Origin: Legionella beliardensis
Lineage (GTDB): Bacteria; Pseudomonadota; Gammaproteobacteria; Legionellales; Legionellaceae
DNA: 64,000 nt
Direction of reading: 5' to 3'
Assembly: GCF_900452395.1 (NCBI RefSeq)
Contig: NZ_UGNV01000001.1
Location: forward strand, 955,501 to 1,019,500
Position 1 is the stretch's first letter. Each line of letters begins with the position of its first letter. A program made the translations under genes and the position numbers. Shown here one piece after another: positions 18,729 through 25,085 of the stretch. The notes beneath the pieces were generated by a model. The model ran no database searches. It was not told the origin of the DNA and was given only the letters and a program-made list of their open reading frames with translations.

Positions 18729-18766
18729 GCTCTGCTTTAGCATCTAATTATGTGCTAAAACAGAGC
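18729..18766. terminator. Bidirectional terminator between mscS-like and DUF883 genes
   Basis: GCTCTGCTTTAGCA (18729-18742) pairs with TGCTAAAACAGAGC (18753-18766) apart from one mismatch. It lies between two converging stop codons at 18711 and 18778. Confidence 0.7.
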
Positions 18767-18777
18767 AAAATACTATC

Positions 18778-19095
18778 TTAACGGCGTAAGAGTGTTGATA
18801 AAATAAAACCAATACCGGCTGCCATTAGTAGAGTTGCCATGGGGCGAGCATGTACTTGTTGCACCAATTCATCAGAATAAGTACGAAGTGACTCTTGTAC
18901 TTCGGCTACTCTATGTCTTCCTTCTTCATATAATCCGTTAGCTACTTTTTTACCATCTTTTAATAGGTCACTTGCTGCTTCGCTTAAATCGCTATGTCTA
19001 GAAGAAGAATTGCCATTAAGTGTAGTGCCTCTGCTTGAACCAGCACCCATGTTTTGGAAATTTTGAGAGCCAGTAGTCCTTCCTGTGACATCCAT
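18778..19095 (-). CDS. DUF883 (ElaB/YqjD-like) membrane-anchored protein, copy 1
   Basis: A 105-residue protein. The first 40 residues are Gly/Ser/Thr-rich, the middle is an amphipathic helix with charged heptads, and the last 20 residues are a transmembrane anchor (TLLMAAGIGFILSTLLRR). E. coli YqjD and ElaB share this plan: they are stationary-phase inner-membrane proteins that bind ribosomes. Its C-terminal half matches the second copy at 22123-22440 (YSDELV and AGIGFILS/GGIGFILS). A strong AAGGAGAG site precedes ATG 19095. The role is inferred from the family. Confidence 0.82.
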   Translation of the reverse strand: MDVTGRTTGSQNFQNMGAGSSRGTTLNGNSSSRHSDLSEAASDLLKDGKKVANGLYEEGRHRVAEVQESLRTYSDELVQQVHARPMATLLMAAGIGFILSTLLRR

Positions 19096-19236
19096 TTTTT
19101 CTCTCCTTGTTGCTTTGTAATTGATTTAGTGTCATATAAGATTCTAATTGGTGATTTCATTTGTGTGAAATCACCGCTCAACCTCATGTTAAGCATAGAC
19201 AAGATTTTAAAAATAATAAATTTTTTTTGATAAACT

Positions 19237-19244
19237 GCTATAAT
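19237..19244 (+). promoter_or_regulatory. Extended -10 promoter for the DUF3309 gene
   Basis: CTATAAT preceded by TGC gives the extended -10 pattern TGnTATAAT, 30 nt before the start codon at 19275. No good -35 box is needed or seen. The upstream DNA holds a long T run. Confidence 0.5.
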
Positions 19245-19274
19245 TTACGTGAGTCATATATACAAGGAGTTGCC

Positions 19275-19433
19275 ATGAGTCTAATTGGGTTATTGATTCT
19301 AATTCTGCTCTTAGCAGCAGTACTGCCTGCTTGGCCGTATAGTAGTGGTTGGGGCTACGGTCCATCAGGAATTGTGGGATTATTAGTTTTAATCCTCGTT
19401 GTACTTTTAATCTTGCGTGTTTTACCTGTCTAA
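19275..19433 (+). CDS. DUF3309 small membrane protein
   Basis: A 52-residue, almost wholly hydrophobic protein. Two membrane segments (about 3-15 and 33-50) flank a conserved polar turn with WPYSSGWGYGPSG. This is the hallmark of the DUF3309 family, short proteins common in alphaproteobacterial and some gammaproteobacterial stress regulons, with no known biochemical function. The start at ATG 19275 is fixed by AAGGAG 6 nt upstream; the longer frame beginning at 19161 has no site. It is followed at once by a terminator. Confidence 0.82.
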   Translation: MSLIGLLILILLLAAVLPAWPYSSGWGYGPSGIVGLLVLILVVLLILRVLPV

Positions 19434-19439
19434 GGACTC

Positions 19440-19480
19440 GAGGAATTAGCTTCCGATTTAGAAGCTTAATTCCTCTTGTT
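19440..19480. terminator. Terminator after the DUF3309 gene
   Basis: GAGGAATTAGCTTC (19440-19453) pairs with GAAGCTTAATTCCTC (19461-19475) with one bulged base, followed by TTGTTTAT. It lies between converging genes. Confidence 0.7.
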
Positions 19481-19522
19481 TATCTAAGTTGGGGATAATA
19501 AGTTTGGTAAGTCTTCGTTAGT

Positions 19523-20056
19523 TTATTCAACTTTTATATTGGTAGCACCGTAATTTTTTAAAATATCTATTACTTCATTAATTTGATCTTCGTTAGTGAT
19601 AGTTACCCAAATAACAAAGCCGCCTTGATTTTCTTGCTTACGATGCGCTTTTTTTCGGCTAAGTGTAATGAGTCGAGAGAGTAAATAGCCTACTGCACCG
19701 CCGACTATAGCGCCAAGAACACCAAAAATTAGATTATCAGTGAGCGAGCGTACATCGCCTATGATAAAAATACCAATAACAATTCCTATAAACATAGGAA
19801 TTGAAAAAGCAAAGCCCATAAGCCAACCAAAATCATCTTCTAAATAAGGTTCTTTTTTAGGTGCATCCTGACTTCTTTGTACAACATCTGGTTCTACATA
19901 TTTAGTACCAAATTTATCAGCAATAGCACTAGGATCACCTTGGATGGTAATATCATGTCTTGCAACTGTTGTTTGAGTTAATTTATTAAAAACTCGTTCT
20001 ACTCTGTGCTCGCTGCTAATGATAGCGCTAATTTTTCGGGTGGATACCGTATCCAT
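19523..20056 (-). CDS. Glycine-zipper membrane protein with flanking soluble domains
   Basis: A 177-residue protein. The N-terminal 60 residues form a small alpha/beta-like domain (KISAIISSEHRVERVFNKL) that resembles the first part of YflT-type general stress proteins. Two hydrophobic helices follow (about 78-98 and 107-130) with glycine spacing GVLGAIVGGAVGYLLS, then a C-terminal beta-alpha-beta segment (VIWVTITNEDQINEVIDIL). ATG 20056 is preceded by GAGGAG, ruling out the codon five residues upstream. Function unknown; the context suggests envelope or osmotic stress. Confidence 0.7.
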   Translation of the reverse strand: MDTVSTRKISAIISSEHRVERVFNKLTQTTVARHDITIQGDPSAIADKFGTKYVEPDVVQRSQDAPKKEPYLEDDFGWLMGFAFSIPMFIGIVIGIFIIGDVRSLTDNLIFGVLGAIVGGAVGYLLSRLITLSRKKAHRKQENQGGFVIWVTITNEDQINEVIDILKNYGATNIKVE

Positions 20057-20094
20057 GATAATTCTCCTCATACAACTTTAGTTTTAAAGACTTT

Positions 20095-20131
20095 AAAAAA
20101 CCCGCATGAACGTATAGCTCGCGGGTTTTTT
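20095..20131. terminator. Orphan A/T-flanked terminator hairpin
   Basis: AAAAAACCCGC (20095-20105) pairs perfectly with GCGGGTTTTTT (20121-20131), giving a terminator readable in either direction. It lies upstream of the minus-strand gene starting at 20056 and ends no annotated gene. It may mark a small RNA or an attenuator. The remaining DNA to 20420 shows nothing else. Confidence 0.7.
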
Positions 20132-20420
20132 ATAAAAAATTAAATTTTAGTTTAATCTGTTAACTATTATTGCTAATCTTGACAACATAATCTATCTTTC
20201 TTTAATAAATTGATAATATTGAAAAATTCAATAGCCATAGATTAAAATGATTTTTATACTAGTTAAAAGTTAGCCTATAAGTATTATTGACTAGTTAATT
20301 AAATTTCCATAACAATAGATAGTGTTTTTAGATATATCGACCTATAGTAAGATAAAGGAAGTCTATACTAGGGCCGGTGTATAATATTTTGCATACGGGT
20401 GAATTGGGAAGGAGAGGACT

Positions 20421-20651
20421 ATGCTTATTACGCGGGAACCTGCTACTGAAAAAAAGACCCAATTTCGAATTCGCATGAGTGAGGCAGTGTACAATGAGAT
20501 AACTGCTTATTGTGAATGGGCTGGCATTCGCTATAGGGACTTTTTTATTGAGCATGCTTGCCGTTATATTTTTACTCACGATGATGAGTGGGTAACTTAT
20601 AAACAAAATCAATCAACAGAACAGTCAAACAGTGGTTCTGAATCAAAGTAA
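20421..20651 (+). CDS. Small protein with a ribbon-helix-helix-like core
   Basis: A 76-residue protein. Residues 13-50 (TQFRIRMSEAVYNEITAYC, then a second helix) have the strand-helix-helix pattern of Arc/MetJ-type regulators; the C-terminus is polar and disordered. No toxin partner follows, so it is not an obvious antitoxin. A strong AAGGAGAGG precedes ATG 20421. It is followed 79 bp later by the PRC-barrel gene in the same direction. DNA binding is inference from the pattern. Confidence 0.62.
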   Translation: MLITREPATEKKTQFRIRMSEAVYNEITAYCEWAGIRYRDFFIEHACRYIFTHDDEWVTYKQNQSTEQSNSGSESK

Positions 20652-20730
20652 TTTAGCTTTAAGCAAGTATTGATATAAGCAGCATAGTTTTAGTAAACGA
20701 TTTATAACTTATTAATAGGGAGTAATAACT

Positions 20731-21069
20731 ATGAGTAGTAGTAGAAGTGTTGTGAAAGCCAGTGAAGTCACTGGAGTCGATGTTAAAAGTGTAACACATG
20801 AGAATCTGGGTACAGTTAATGATATCGTAATTGATAAAGTATTTGGCAAAGTAAATTATGTTGTGCTTGATTTTGGTGGATTCTTAAGTTTTGGTAATAA
20901 GTTTTTTGCTCTACCTTGGCATTTATTTACATATGATCCTGCCGAAGATTGCTTTATTATTAATATCGATAAAGAAAGATTAAAAAATGCGCCAGGCTTT
21001 GATAAAGATAATTGGCCTAATTTTGCTGACACACAATTTACTGCTGCAATTGACGATTATTATCGCTAA
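20731..21069 (+). CDS. PRC-barrel domain protein
   Basis: A 112-residue cytoplasmic protein made of one PRC-barrel. It opens with VVKASEVTGVDVKS, then LGTVNDIVIDKVFGKVNYVVLDFGG and FFALPWHLFTYDP, all typical of stand-alone PRC-barrels. The family ranges from photosynthetic reaction-centre subunits to RimM and stress proteins; stand-alone forms are common in osmotic-stress clusters. AGGGAG precedes the start. It sits between the small RHH-like gene and the BON protein. Confidence 0.87.
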   Translation: MSSSRSVVKASEVTGVDVKSVTHENLGTVNDIVIDKVFGKVNYVVLDFGGFLSFGNKFFALPWHLFTYDPAEDCFIINIDKERLKNAPGFDKDNWPNFADTQFTAAIDDYYR

Positions 21070-21103
21070 TTCGCCGCATTAATTTAAAATTGTGACCTGC
21101 AAT

Positions 21104-21141
21104 GATAAGACTTAGAACTTATATTAAGTTCTTGTCTTATT
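21104..21141 (+). terminator. Hairpin after the PRC-barrel gene
   Basis: GATAAGAC pairs with GTCTTATT and AGAACTT with AAGTTCT around a 5-nt loop, 35 nt after the PRC-barrel stop. There is no long T tract. A TTGACA at 21147-21152 just beyond it may be the -35 of the BON gene. Confidence 0.45.
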
Positions 21142-21267
21142 AGATATTGACAGTATTTTTATTATGAACTAACTTAGGATGGTCACATTTTTTGAGTTAT
21201 AATTTGTGACGAAGTAATGGAGTTAAGCTTTAAACTCTTAAAAATAAGAATAATAAAGGAGAGATTT

Positions 21268-21993
21268 ATGTTAAAGAAGAGCGTGCTCTATAGCGCACTA
21301 GCTATAGCAGCAATCAATCCAGCAATTACATTTGCTGCGTCTCAAACTAATACTACAGCTCCAGCTACGTCTACTTCAACTCAAAGTGATACTACAGTAA
21401 CTACGCCTACAACTTCATCTACGCAGGGCGATACTACAGCTACTACACCTACGTCTTCAACGACCAGTAATGCACAACATGCAATAAGTGATACCGAGAT
21501 CACTAACCAAATCAAAGCACTTTATCAAAAATCACCTTTAGTCAATGAGCAAAACATTACAATAAGCACAGCAAATCAGCAAGTTGTGTTACGTGGTAAG
21601 GTTGATACGGACATGGAGTATGAACGTGCCATATCGTTGGCGGAGTCAGTTGCGGGGGTCAATGATGTAAATGCTGATAATTTATTAGTTAAAGATAGCA
21701 AATCACCTTTAGCAGATACCTTTATTACCGCTAAAGTGAAAGGCGCTATCATGAAAGAAAAGTTATTTGGTGATAAAGATGTGGAATATTGGCCAGTTAG
21801 CGTTGAAACTAAAAATAGCGTTGTTTACTTAGCTGGTAATGTGGATACCAATGAGCAGCGTACTAATATTGTTAATTTAGTAGAAAAAGTTAAAGGGGTG
21901 AAATCAGTTAAATCATCTTTGACAGTTAACCAAACTAACAATGCTGCAGGTCAAAATAATAACGCTCAGAATGTTACAAATTCTAGCGAATAA
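21268..21993 (+). CDS. Periplasmic protein with two BON domains (OsmY-like)
   Basis: A 241-residue exported protein. Residues 1-24 are a signal peptide ending in FAAS. A Thr/Ser-rich linker with QGDTT repeats (about 25-75) follows, then two BON domains (about 78-150 and 155-225), each with the pattern I-x-V-x-v-x-G-x-V (QQVVLRGKVDT and SVVYLAGNVDT). BON proteins such as OsmY act in the periplasm under osmotic or envelope stress and are thought to bind lipid or proteins. ATG 21268 with AAAGGAGAG is chosen over an in-frame codon at 21217. Confidence 0.88.
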   Translation: MLKKSVLYSALAIAAINPAITFAASQTNTTAPATSTSTQSDTTVTTPTTSSTQGDTTATTPTSSTTSNAQHAISDTEITNQIKALYQKSPLVNEQNITISTANQQVVLRGKVDTDMEYERAISLAESVAGVNDVNADNLLVKDSKSPLADTFITAKVKGAIMKEKLFGDKDVEYWPVSVETKNSVVYLAGNVDTNEQRTNIVNLVEKVKGVKSVKSSLTVNQTNNAAGQNNNAQNVTNSSE

Positions 21994-22122
21994 GGACTAA
22001 ACTTTAACAAGGGTTATTGCATTAGAATTAACTTAGCTAATTTTAGTGTTTGGGCGAGGGTGCCTAAGTAAGATGAGAGTTTACTTAGGTAATTTAATGT
22101 GTTTAATCAAGGGGATGGTATT

Positions 22123-22440
22123 ATGGGTACTGACAAAAATAATGGACGTGACGCTGTAACAGATGCTAAAAACTCTGCCAGCGATATGTATGAAGAAGGA
22201 AAAGACAGAGTAAATCAAGTCTATGAACAAGGTAAGGAAAAAGCTGAAGAGCTTTATAAGCAAACAAAAGAAAAAGCAAGTGAGATGTATGAAGAAGGTG
22301 TAAAAAAAGTGTGTGAAGCTCATGAAAGCTTAAAAGGATATTCAGATGAGCTTGTTAAAAATGTTAAAGAAAAGCCACTTACTTCTTTATTGATTGCAGG
22401 CGGTATCGGTTTTATTCTTTCTGCATTACTTAAAAAATAA
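22123..22440 (+). CDS. DUF883 (YqjD-like) membrane-anchored protein, copy 2
   Basis: A 105-residue protein, charged and strongly helical. It has imperfect 11-residue-type repeats (MYEEGKDRVNQVYEQGKEK, LYKQTKEKASEMYEEGVKK) and a C-terminal transmembrane anchor (GGIGFILSALLKK). It is a paralogue of the protein at 18778-19095. AAGGGG at 22109-22114 supports ATG 22123; the GTG at 22099 is unlikely. Its stop overlaps the next gene by 1 bp (TAATG), forming a yqjD-yqjE-like pair as in E. coli, where YqjD binds ribosomes at the membrane in stationary phase. Confidence 0.85.
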   Translation: MGTDKNNGRDAVTDAKNSASDMYEEGKDRVNQVYEQGKEKAEELYKQTKEKASEMYEEGVKKVCEAHESLKGYSDELVKNVKEKPLTSLLIAGGIGFILSALLKK

Positions 22441-22880
22441 TGAAGTTTATAGAGCACTTAGAAGGGCTTATTTCCAGCAAAATAGAGCTAGCCAAAGGAA
22501 TTTGGACTCTATTTAAGCTGGAAGCAAAGCTGGCGGGATTAAATATCTATCCCTTATTCCTTAATCTTGCTCTATTACCAATTTTGTTGCTGACTATCTG
22601 GTTTTCGGCAATGGCATTGGTAGGATATATTGTAGCGGTATTAAGTGACTATGTTTGGATGGGAATAGTAGCTATTTTATTGCTTAATGCTATTATCCTG
22701 GCCATTGTAGTAAAACGCTTAATAACCAATGCACGTCAAATGAGTTTTGAAAAAACACGAGCTTGTTTTACAAGCAATAAAGTGAGGGATGCTCATGAGC
22801 TCCAAAAAAGAACTGCTAGCGCTGATAACCAGCACGAGCTTAAAAGTTCGGAACAACCAAGTGCAGTTGGCAGAACATAA
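22440..22880 (+). CDS. YqjE-like holin-superfamily membrane protein
   Basis: A 146-residue protein with an amphipathic N-terminus and two long membrane helices (about 38-65 and 70-95), then a charged C-terminal tail. Position and topology match YqjE (putative actinobacterial-type holin superfamily), which follows yqjD in enterobacteria. It starts inside the stop of the DUF883 gene, so translation is probably coupled, and it overlaps the next gene by 86 bp. There is no nearby endolysin, so lysis is not implied. Function unknown. Confidence 0.78.
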   Translation: MKFIEHLEGLISSKIELAKGIWTLFKLEAKLAGLNIYPLFLNLALLPILLLTIWFSAMALVGYIVAVLSDYVWMGIVAILLLNAIILAIVVKRLITNARQMSFEKTRACFTSNKVRDAHELQKRTASADNQHELKSSEQPSAVGRT

Positions 22881-23064
22881 GTACTATTTTGAGAAGTTAG
22901 CTAATCGACATAAATTAGCGGTCGTTTCCCTGTTGGTGCCATCTTTCGTTGCAGGCTGGCAAAGTGCTAAAAGAATAAACTTTAGGCAGTGGTTAAGGCA
23001 GGTGGCTAGGTTAGGGTTTTCATCAGCTTTAAATAGTATGAAGAGTTTGTACCTGGGTATTTAA
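22795..23064 (+). CDS. Small YqjK-like protein
   Basis: An 89-residue basic protein. The N-terminus is a helical segment rich in Lys, Arg and Gln; a single hydrophobic stretch (VVSLLVPSFVAGW) lies near residue 50. ATG 22795 with GAGGG 6 nt upstream is preferred to the ATG at 22789, which abuts that site. The gene overlaps the end of the YqjE-like frame in a different frame, and as the third member it parallels yqjD-yqjE-yqjK of E. coli. The assignment rests mainly on position and size. Confidence 0.65.
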   Translation: MSSKKELLALITSTSLKVRNNQVQLAEHKYYFEKLANRHKLAVVSLLVPSFVAGWQSAKRINFRQWLRQVARLGFSSALNSMKSLYLGI

Positions 23065-23089
23065 TTATTTTTATAACAAGGAGAGGATT

Positions 23090-23173
23090 ATGCTGAAGTA
23101 CTTGCTTGCTTGGTTATTAGGCGTACCACTAAGTATACTTGTTTTAATTTGGCTAGTTTCACACATTTTTTAA
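23090..23173 (+). CDS. 27-residue single-span membrane peptide
   Basis: A tiny gene encoding a hydrophobic peptide that starts MLKYLLAWLLGVP and ends WLVSHIF. It has an excellent ribosome-binding site (AAGGAGAGG, 5 nt spacing) and starts 25 bp after the YqjK-like gene and 37 bp before the next membrane gene, all co-directional. One transmembrane helix with a Gly-Val-Pro kink is predicted. The strong site and operon position argue for real translation. Function unknown; small single-span peptides often tune larger membrane complexes. Confidence 0.68.
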   Translation: MLKYLLAWLLGVPLSILVLIWLVSHIF

Positions 23174-23210
23174 TTGTAGGATTGCCTAAAATCAGACTAA
23201 GGAAAGTAAC

Positions 23211-23858
23211 ATGAATGAACACACCACTGTTGTTGATCCCGTATCAAGTCCTGTTGCAGGACCTATTGATGAGACGTATCCTTCTTGGAAGCGTATTTCC
23301 TGGAGTGCAGTATTTGTTGGTGCGCTGGTAGGGGTAGGTTTAGGATTTTTATTAAATCTATTTGGCATTGCCATTGGTTTAACCGCATTTACTATAAATA
23401 GCGATACTGGGGCTACTGCAGTAGCAATTGGTGGCTTAATTGGTATGTTAATTGGTATCATTGCCTCTATGGTAGCTGCGGGTTATACAGCAGGTTATTT
23501 AGGAAGACATTATTGCCCTAAAAGAAATATAGGGGTTATCTATGGATTTACTACATGGACCCTTGCTCTTTTATTGAGTGCTATTGTAACTGCTCATATA
23601 GGAAATTATGTAGCAAGTTATACAAATAATATGGCTCGCACAGGTACAGTACTTTCTAAAAATAACACCATGGCTACGGCTGCAAACTCCCTTACAGCGA
23701 CATCTACTCAAGCTGGCAATGGTGGTCAAAATACAGTAGCAGCTTCACCTGAAAGTTTAGCTGTAAGCGCTTTTATTGTGTTTGTGTTATTTTTCATTGG
23801 CGCACTTGCTAGTTGTTTTGGGGCAGTCTGGGGTATGAATTGTAAACGAGTTGACTAA
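23211..23858 (+). CDS. Four-helix membrane protein of unknown function
   Basis: A 215-residue integral membrane protein. After a 25-residue cytoplasmic start (WKRISWSAVFVGALVGVG) come four hydrophobic segments. Glycine-rich pairs GGLIGMLIGIIASMVAAGY and a loop YLGRHYCPKRN lie in the first half; a Ser/Thr/Asn-rich periplasmic loop (about 140-180) precedes the last helix. I do not recognise a named family with certainty; similar proteins occur in alphaproteobacterial stress clusters. TAAGGAAAG precedes the start. It is the last gene of the small-membrane-protein run and is followed by a terminator. Confidence 0.75.
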   Translation: MNEHTTVVDPVSSPVAGPIDETYPSWKRISWSAVFVGALVGVGLGFLLNLFGIAIGLTAFTINSDTGATAVAIGGLIGMLIGIIASMVAAGYTAGYLGRHYCPKRNIGVIYGFTTWTLALLLSAIVTAHIGNYVASYTNNMARTGTVLSKNNTMATAANSLTATSTQAGNGGQNTVAASPESLAVSAFIVFVLFFIGALASCFGAVWGMNCKRVD

Positions 23859-23867
23859 AGTAGATTG

Positions 23868-23896
23868 CCGCAAAGCTTAAATGCTTTGCGGTTTTT
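23868..23896 (+). terminator. Intrinsic terminator of the small-membrane-protein operon
   Basis: A 9-bp perfect stem CCGCAAAGC/GCTTTGCGG with a 6-nt loop followed by TTTTT, 10 nt after the preceding stop codon. Confidence 0.88.
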
Positions 23897-24099
23897 GGTT
23901 TAAAGTTAAGTAATGGCTCAGATGGGATGCTAAATCTTGTTGAAAACTGGATTTAAGCCTAGGTTGATTGAAGATCATGCTGAAAAGCGCAGCAGGACTA
24001 TCTACAAGCGCATATTGAAAGATGGTTTTCGTTTATGAACCAAATACGGCCGTTGGTGATAGGGAGGAGCTGTTACAAAACAAAGTTAAAGGATAGAAG

Positions 24100-24339
24100 A
24101 TGCCTGATTATATCTATAAAGGGTTTAAAGTTGTTTATAATATCAATAAGGATAAAAGCAACAATAAATTATATAAAGCAGATGGGTATGTGCAATGTCT
24201 TCTAGATAAAAATAATAATCCACCACAAAAATTTCATACAGAATACAGTACGTTAGCTGGCGTTCAAGAAGAAATTAAAAAAATGCTTGAAGATTATATT
24301 GATTTTGAATGGAATGAATTTAATAAAATGCATGACTAG
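24100..24339 (+). CDS. Small hypothetical protein
   Basis: A 79-residue soluble protein, opening MPDYIYKGFKVVYNI, rich in Lys, Asn and Tyr, with a C-terminal acidic helix (EEIKKMLEDYIDFEWNEF). AAAGGA lies 8 nt before the ATG. No domain is recognised. It lies between the stress membrane operon and the plasmid-stabilization-family gene, in the same direction as both. Confidence 0.65.
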   Translation: MPDYIYKGFKVVYNINKDKSNNKLYKADGYVQCLLDKNNNPPQKFHTEYSTLAGVQEEIKKMLEDYIDFEWNEFNKMHD

Positions 24340-24415
24340 ATACCTTGGTAGCGAGTAGGCTTTATAAAGCCATTAAACCTAGAATTTAATGGGACTCTAT
24401 AAACAGGAGGCTGAT

Positions 24416-24601
24416 ATGAGCAAAGGGGATAAATCAAAATACACTGATAAACAAAAGCGCCAAGCAGAGCATATCGAAGAAGGGTATGAGAAAAAAGGCG
24501 TTTCTAAGAAAGAGGCAGAAAAACGCGCTTGGGCTACTGTCAATGATAGAAGCGGCGGTGGTAAAAAATCTGGTTCAGGCCGTGGAAAAAAATCCAGTTA
24601 G
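24416..24601 (+). CDS. 'Plasmid stabilization' family small basic protein
   Basis: A 61-residue basic protein: GDKSKYTDKQKRQAEHIEEG, EAEKRAWATVND, then a Gly/Lys/Ser-rich tail (GGGKKSGSGRGKKS). This is a very conserved short family usually annotated as plasmid stabilization protein, found on chromosomes of many alpha- and some gammaproteobacteria, often next to stress genes. The name is historical and no partition role is shown. ATG 24416 follows AGGAGG, which rules out the longer frame from 24389. It is a chromosomal single-copy gene here with no parA/parB or replication gene near. Confidence 0.82.
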   Translation: MSKGDKSKYTDKQKRQAEHIEEGYEKKGVSKKEAEKRAWATVNDRSGGGKKSGSGRGKKSS

Positions 24602-24648
24602 TCATAAGTTAATGTAAGCTTTAACAGATGTTAAATAGTTTGTTTACA

Positions 24649-24687
24649 GTAAAGCAAAATAATTTATTCTAACTATTTTTGCTTTAC
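24649..24687. terminator. Bidirectional terminator overlapping the end of the next gene
   Basis: GTAAAGCAAAA (from 24649) pairs with TTTTGCTTTAC (to 24687). The right arm includes the last codons of the minus-strand gene that ends at 24673. It could end both converging transcripts. Confidence 0.5.
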
Positions 24688-24921
24688 TACTTTCTCTATT
24701 TTCTTAATAACAGCTGAAGGCGAAATAGGTGTAATATTGCCTCGTTTATCTGGAATTAATAAAACATCGACTTCCATTATATTACATAAGAATTGCCACT
24801 CAGTAATGGTTAGGCCCTGATTAATAATATGATCTACATTAAGAATTTTTGTAGCCAAACCAACAAAGGAGGTAATGACGGTAACTTCATTTTCTGTGAA
24901 GTTAATTTTCACTTTTTCCAT
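24673..24921 (-). CDS. Small hypothetical protein
   Basis: An 82-residue soluble protein (MEKVKINFTENEVTVITSF) with mixed alpha/beta character and a Lys-rich C-terminus (VIKKIEKVVKQK). AAGGAATT precedes the ATG. It is convergent with the plasmid-stabilization-family gene and upstream of nothing obvious on its strand. No domain recognised. Confidence 0.65.
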   Translation of the reverse strand: MEKVKINFTENEVTVITSFVGLATKILNVDHIINQGLTITEWQFLCNIMEVDVLLIPDKRGNITPISPSAVIKKIEKVVKQK

Positions 24922-25085
24922 AGTAATTCCTTACTAACAATAGATTAAGTAATTATTGTAAGTATGACATGAGTTTAAGACTTAGTCTGTATGAAAACTG
25001 ATTTTAACTTACAAATTTTAATGCCAAACCCGAAGTTGCTAAACAGTTTATCGCTTTTAAGTGAAGCGTTATGTAAGCAATGTTT

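Noticed and set aside
20421..21069. Toxin-antitoxin pair (RHH-like protein followed by a small gene)
   Set aside because: The second gene is a clear PRC-barrel protein 79 bp away, not a toxin, and there is no overlap.
22081..22323. An 80-codon Phe-rich antisense frame opposite the DUF883 gene
   Set aside because: It is the antisense of Lys/Glu-rich helix codons (AAA/GAA become TTT/TTC), with no ribosome-binding site.
22440..22880. Prophage remnant because of the holin-like protein
   Set aside because: The gene follows a yqjD-like gene as in E. coli yqjDE and no phage structural or lysis genes are present.
23897..24099. Degenerate gene fragment before the 79-residue gene
   Set aside because: The three frames are interrupted by several stops and show no recognisable protein family; it is treated as plain intergenic DNA.
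24416..24601. Possible plasmid or integrated-element origin because of the 'plasmid stabilization' gene
   Set aside because: No replication, partition, conjugation or integrase gene is near, and the small protein family is common on chromosomes.
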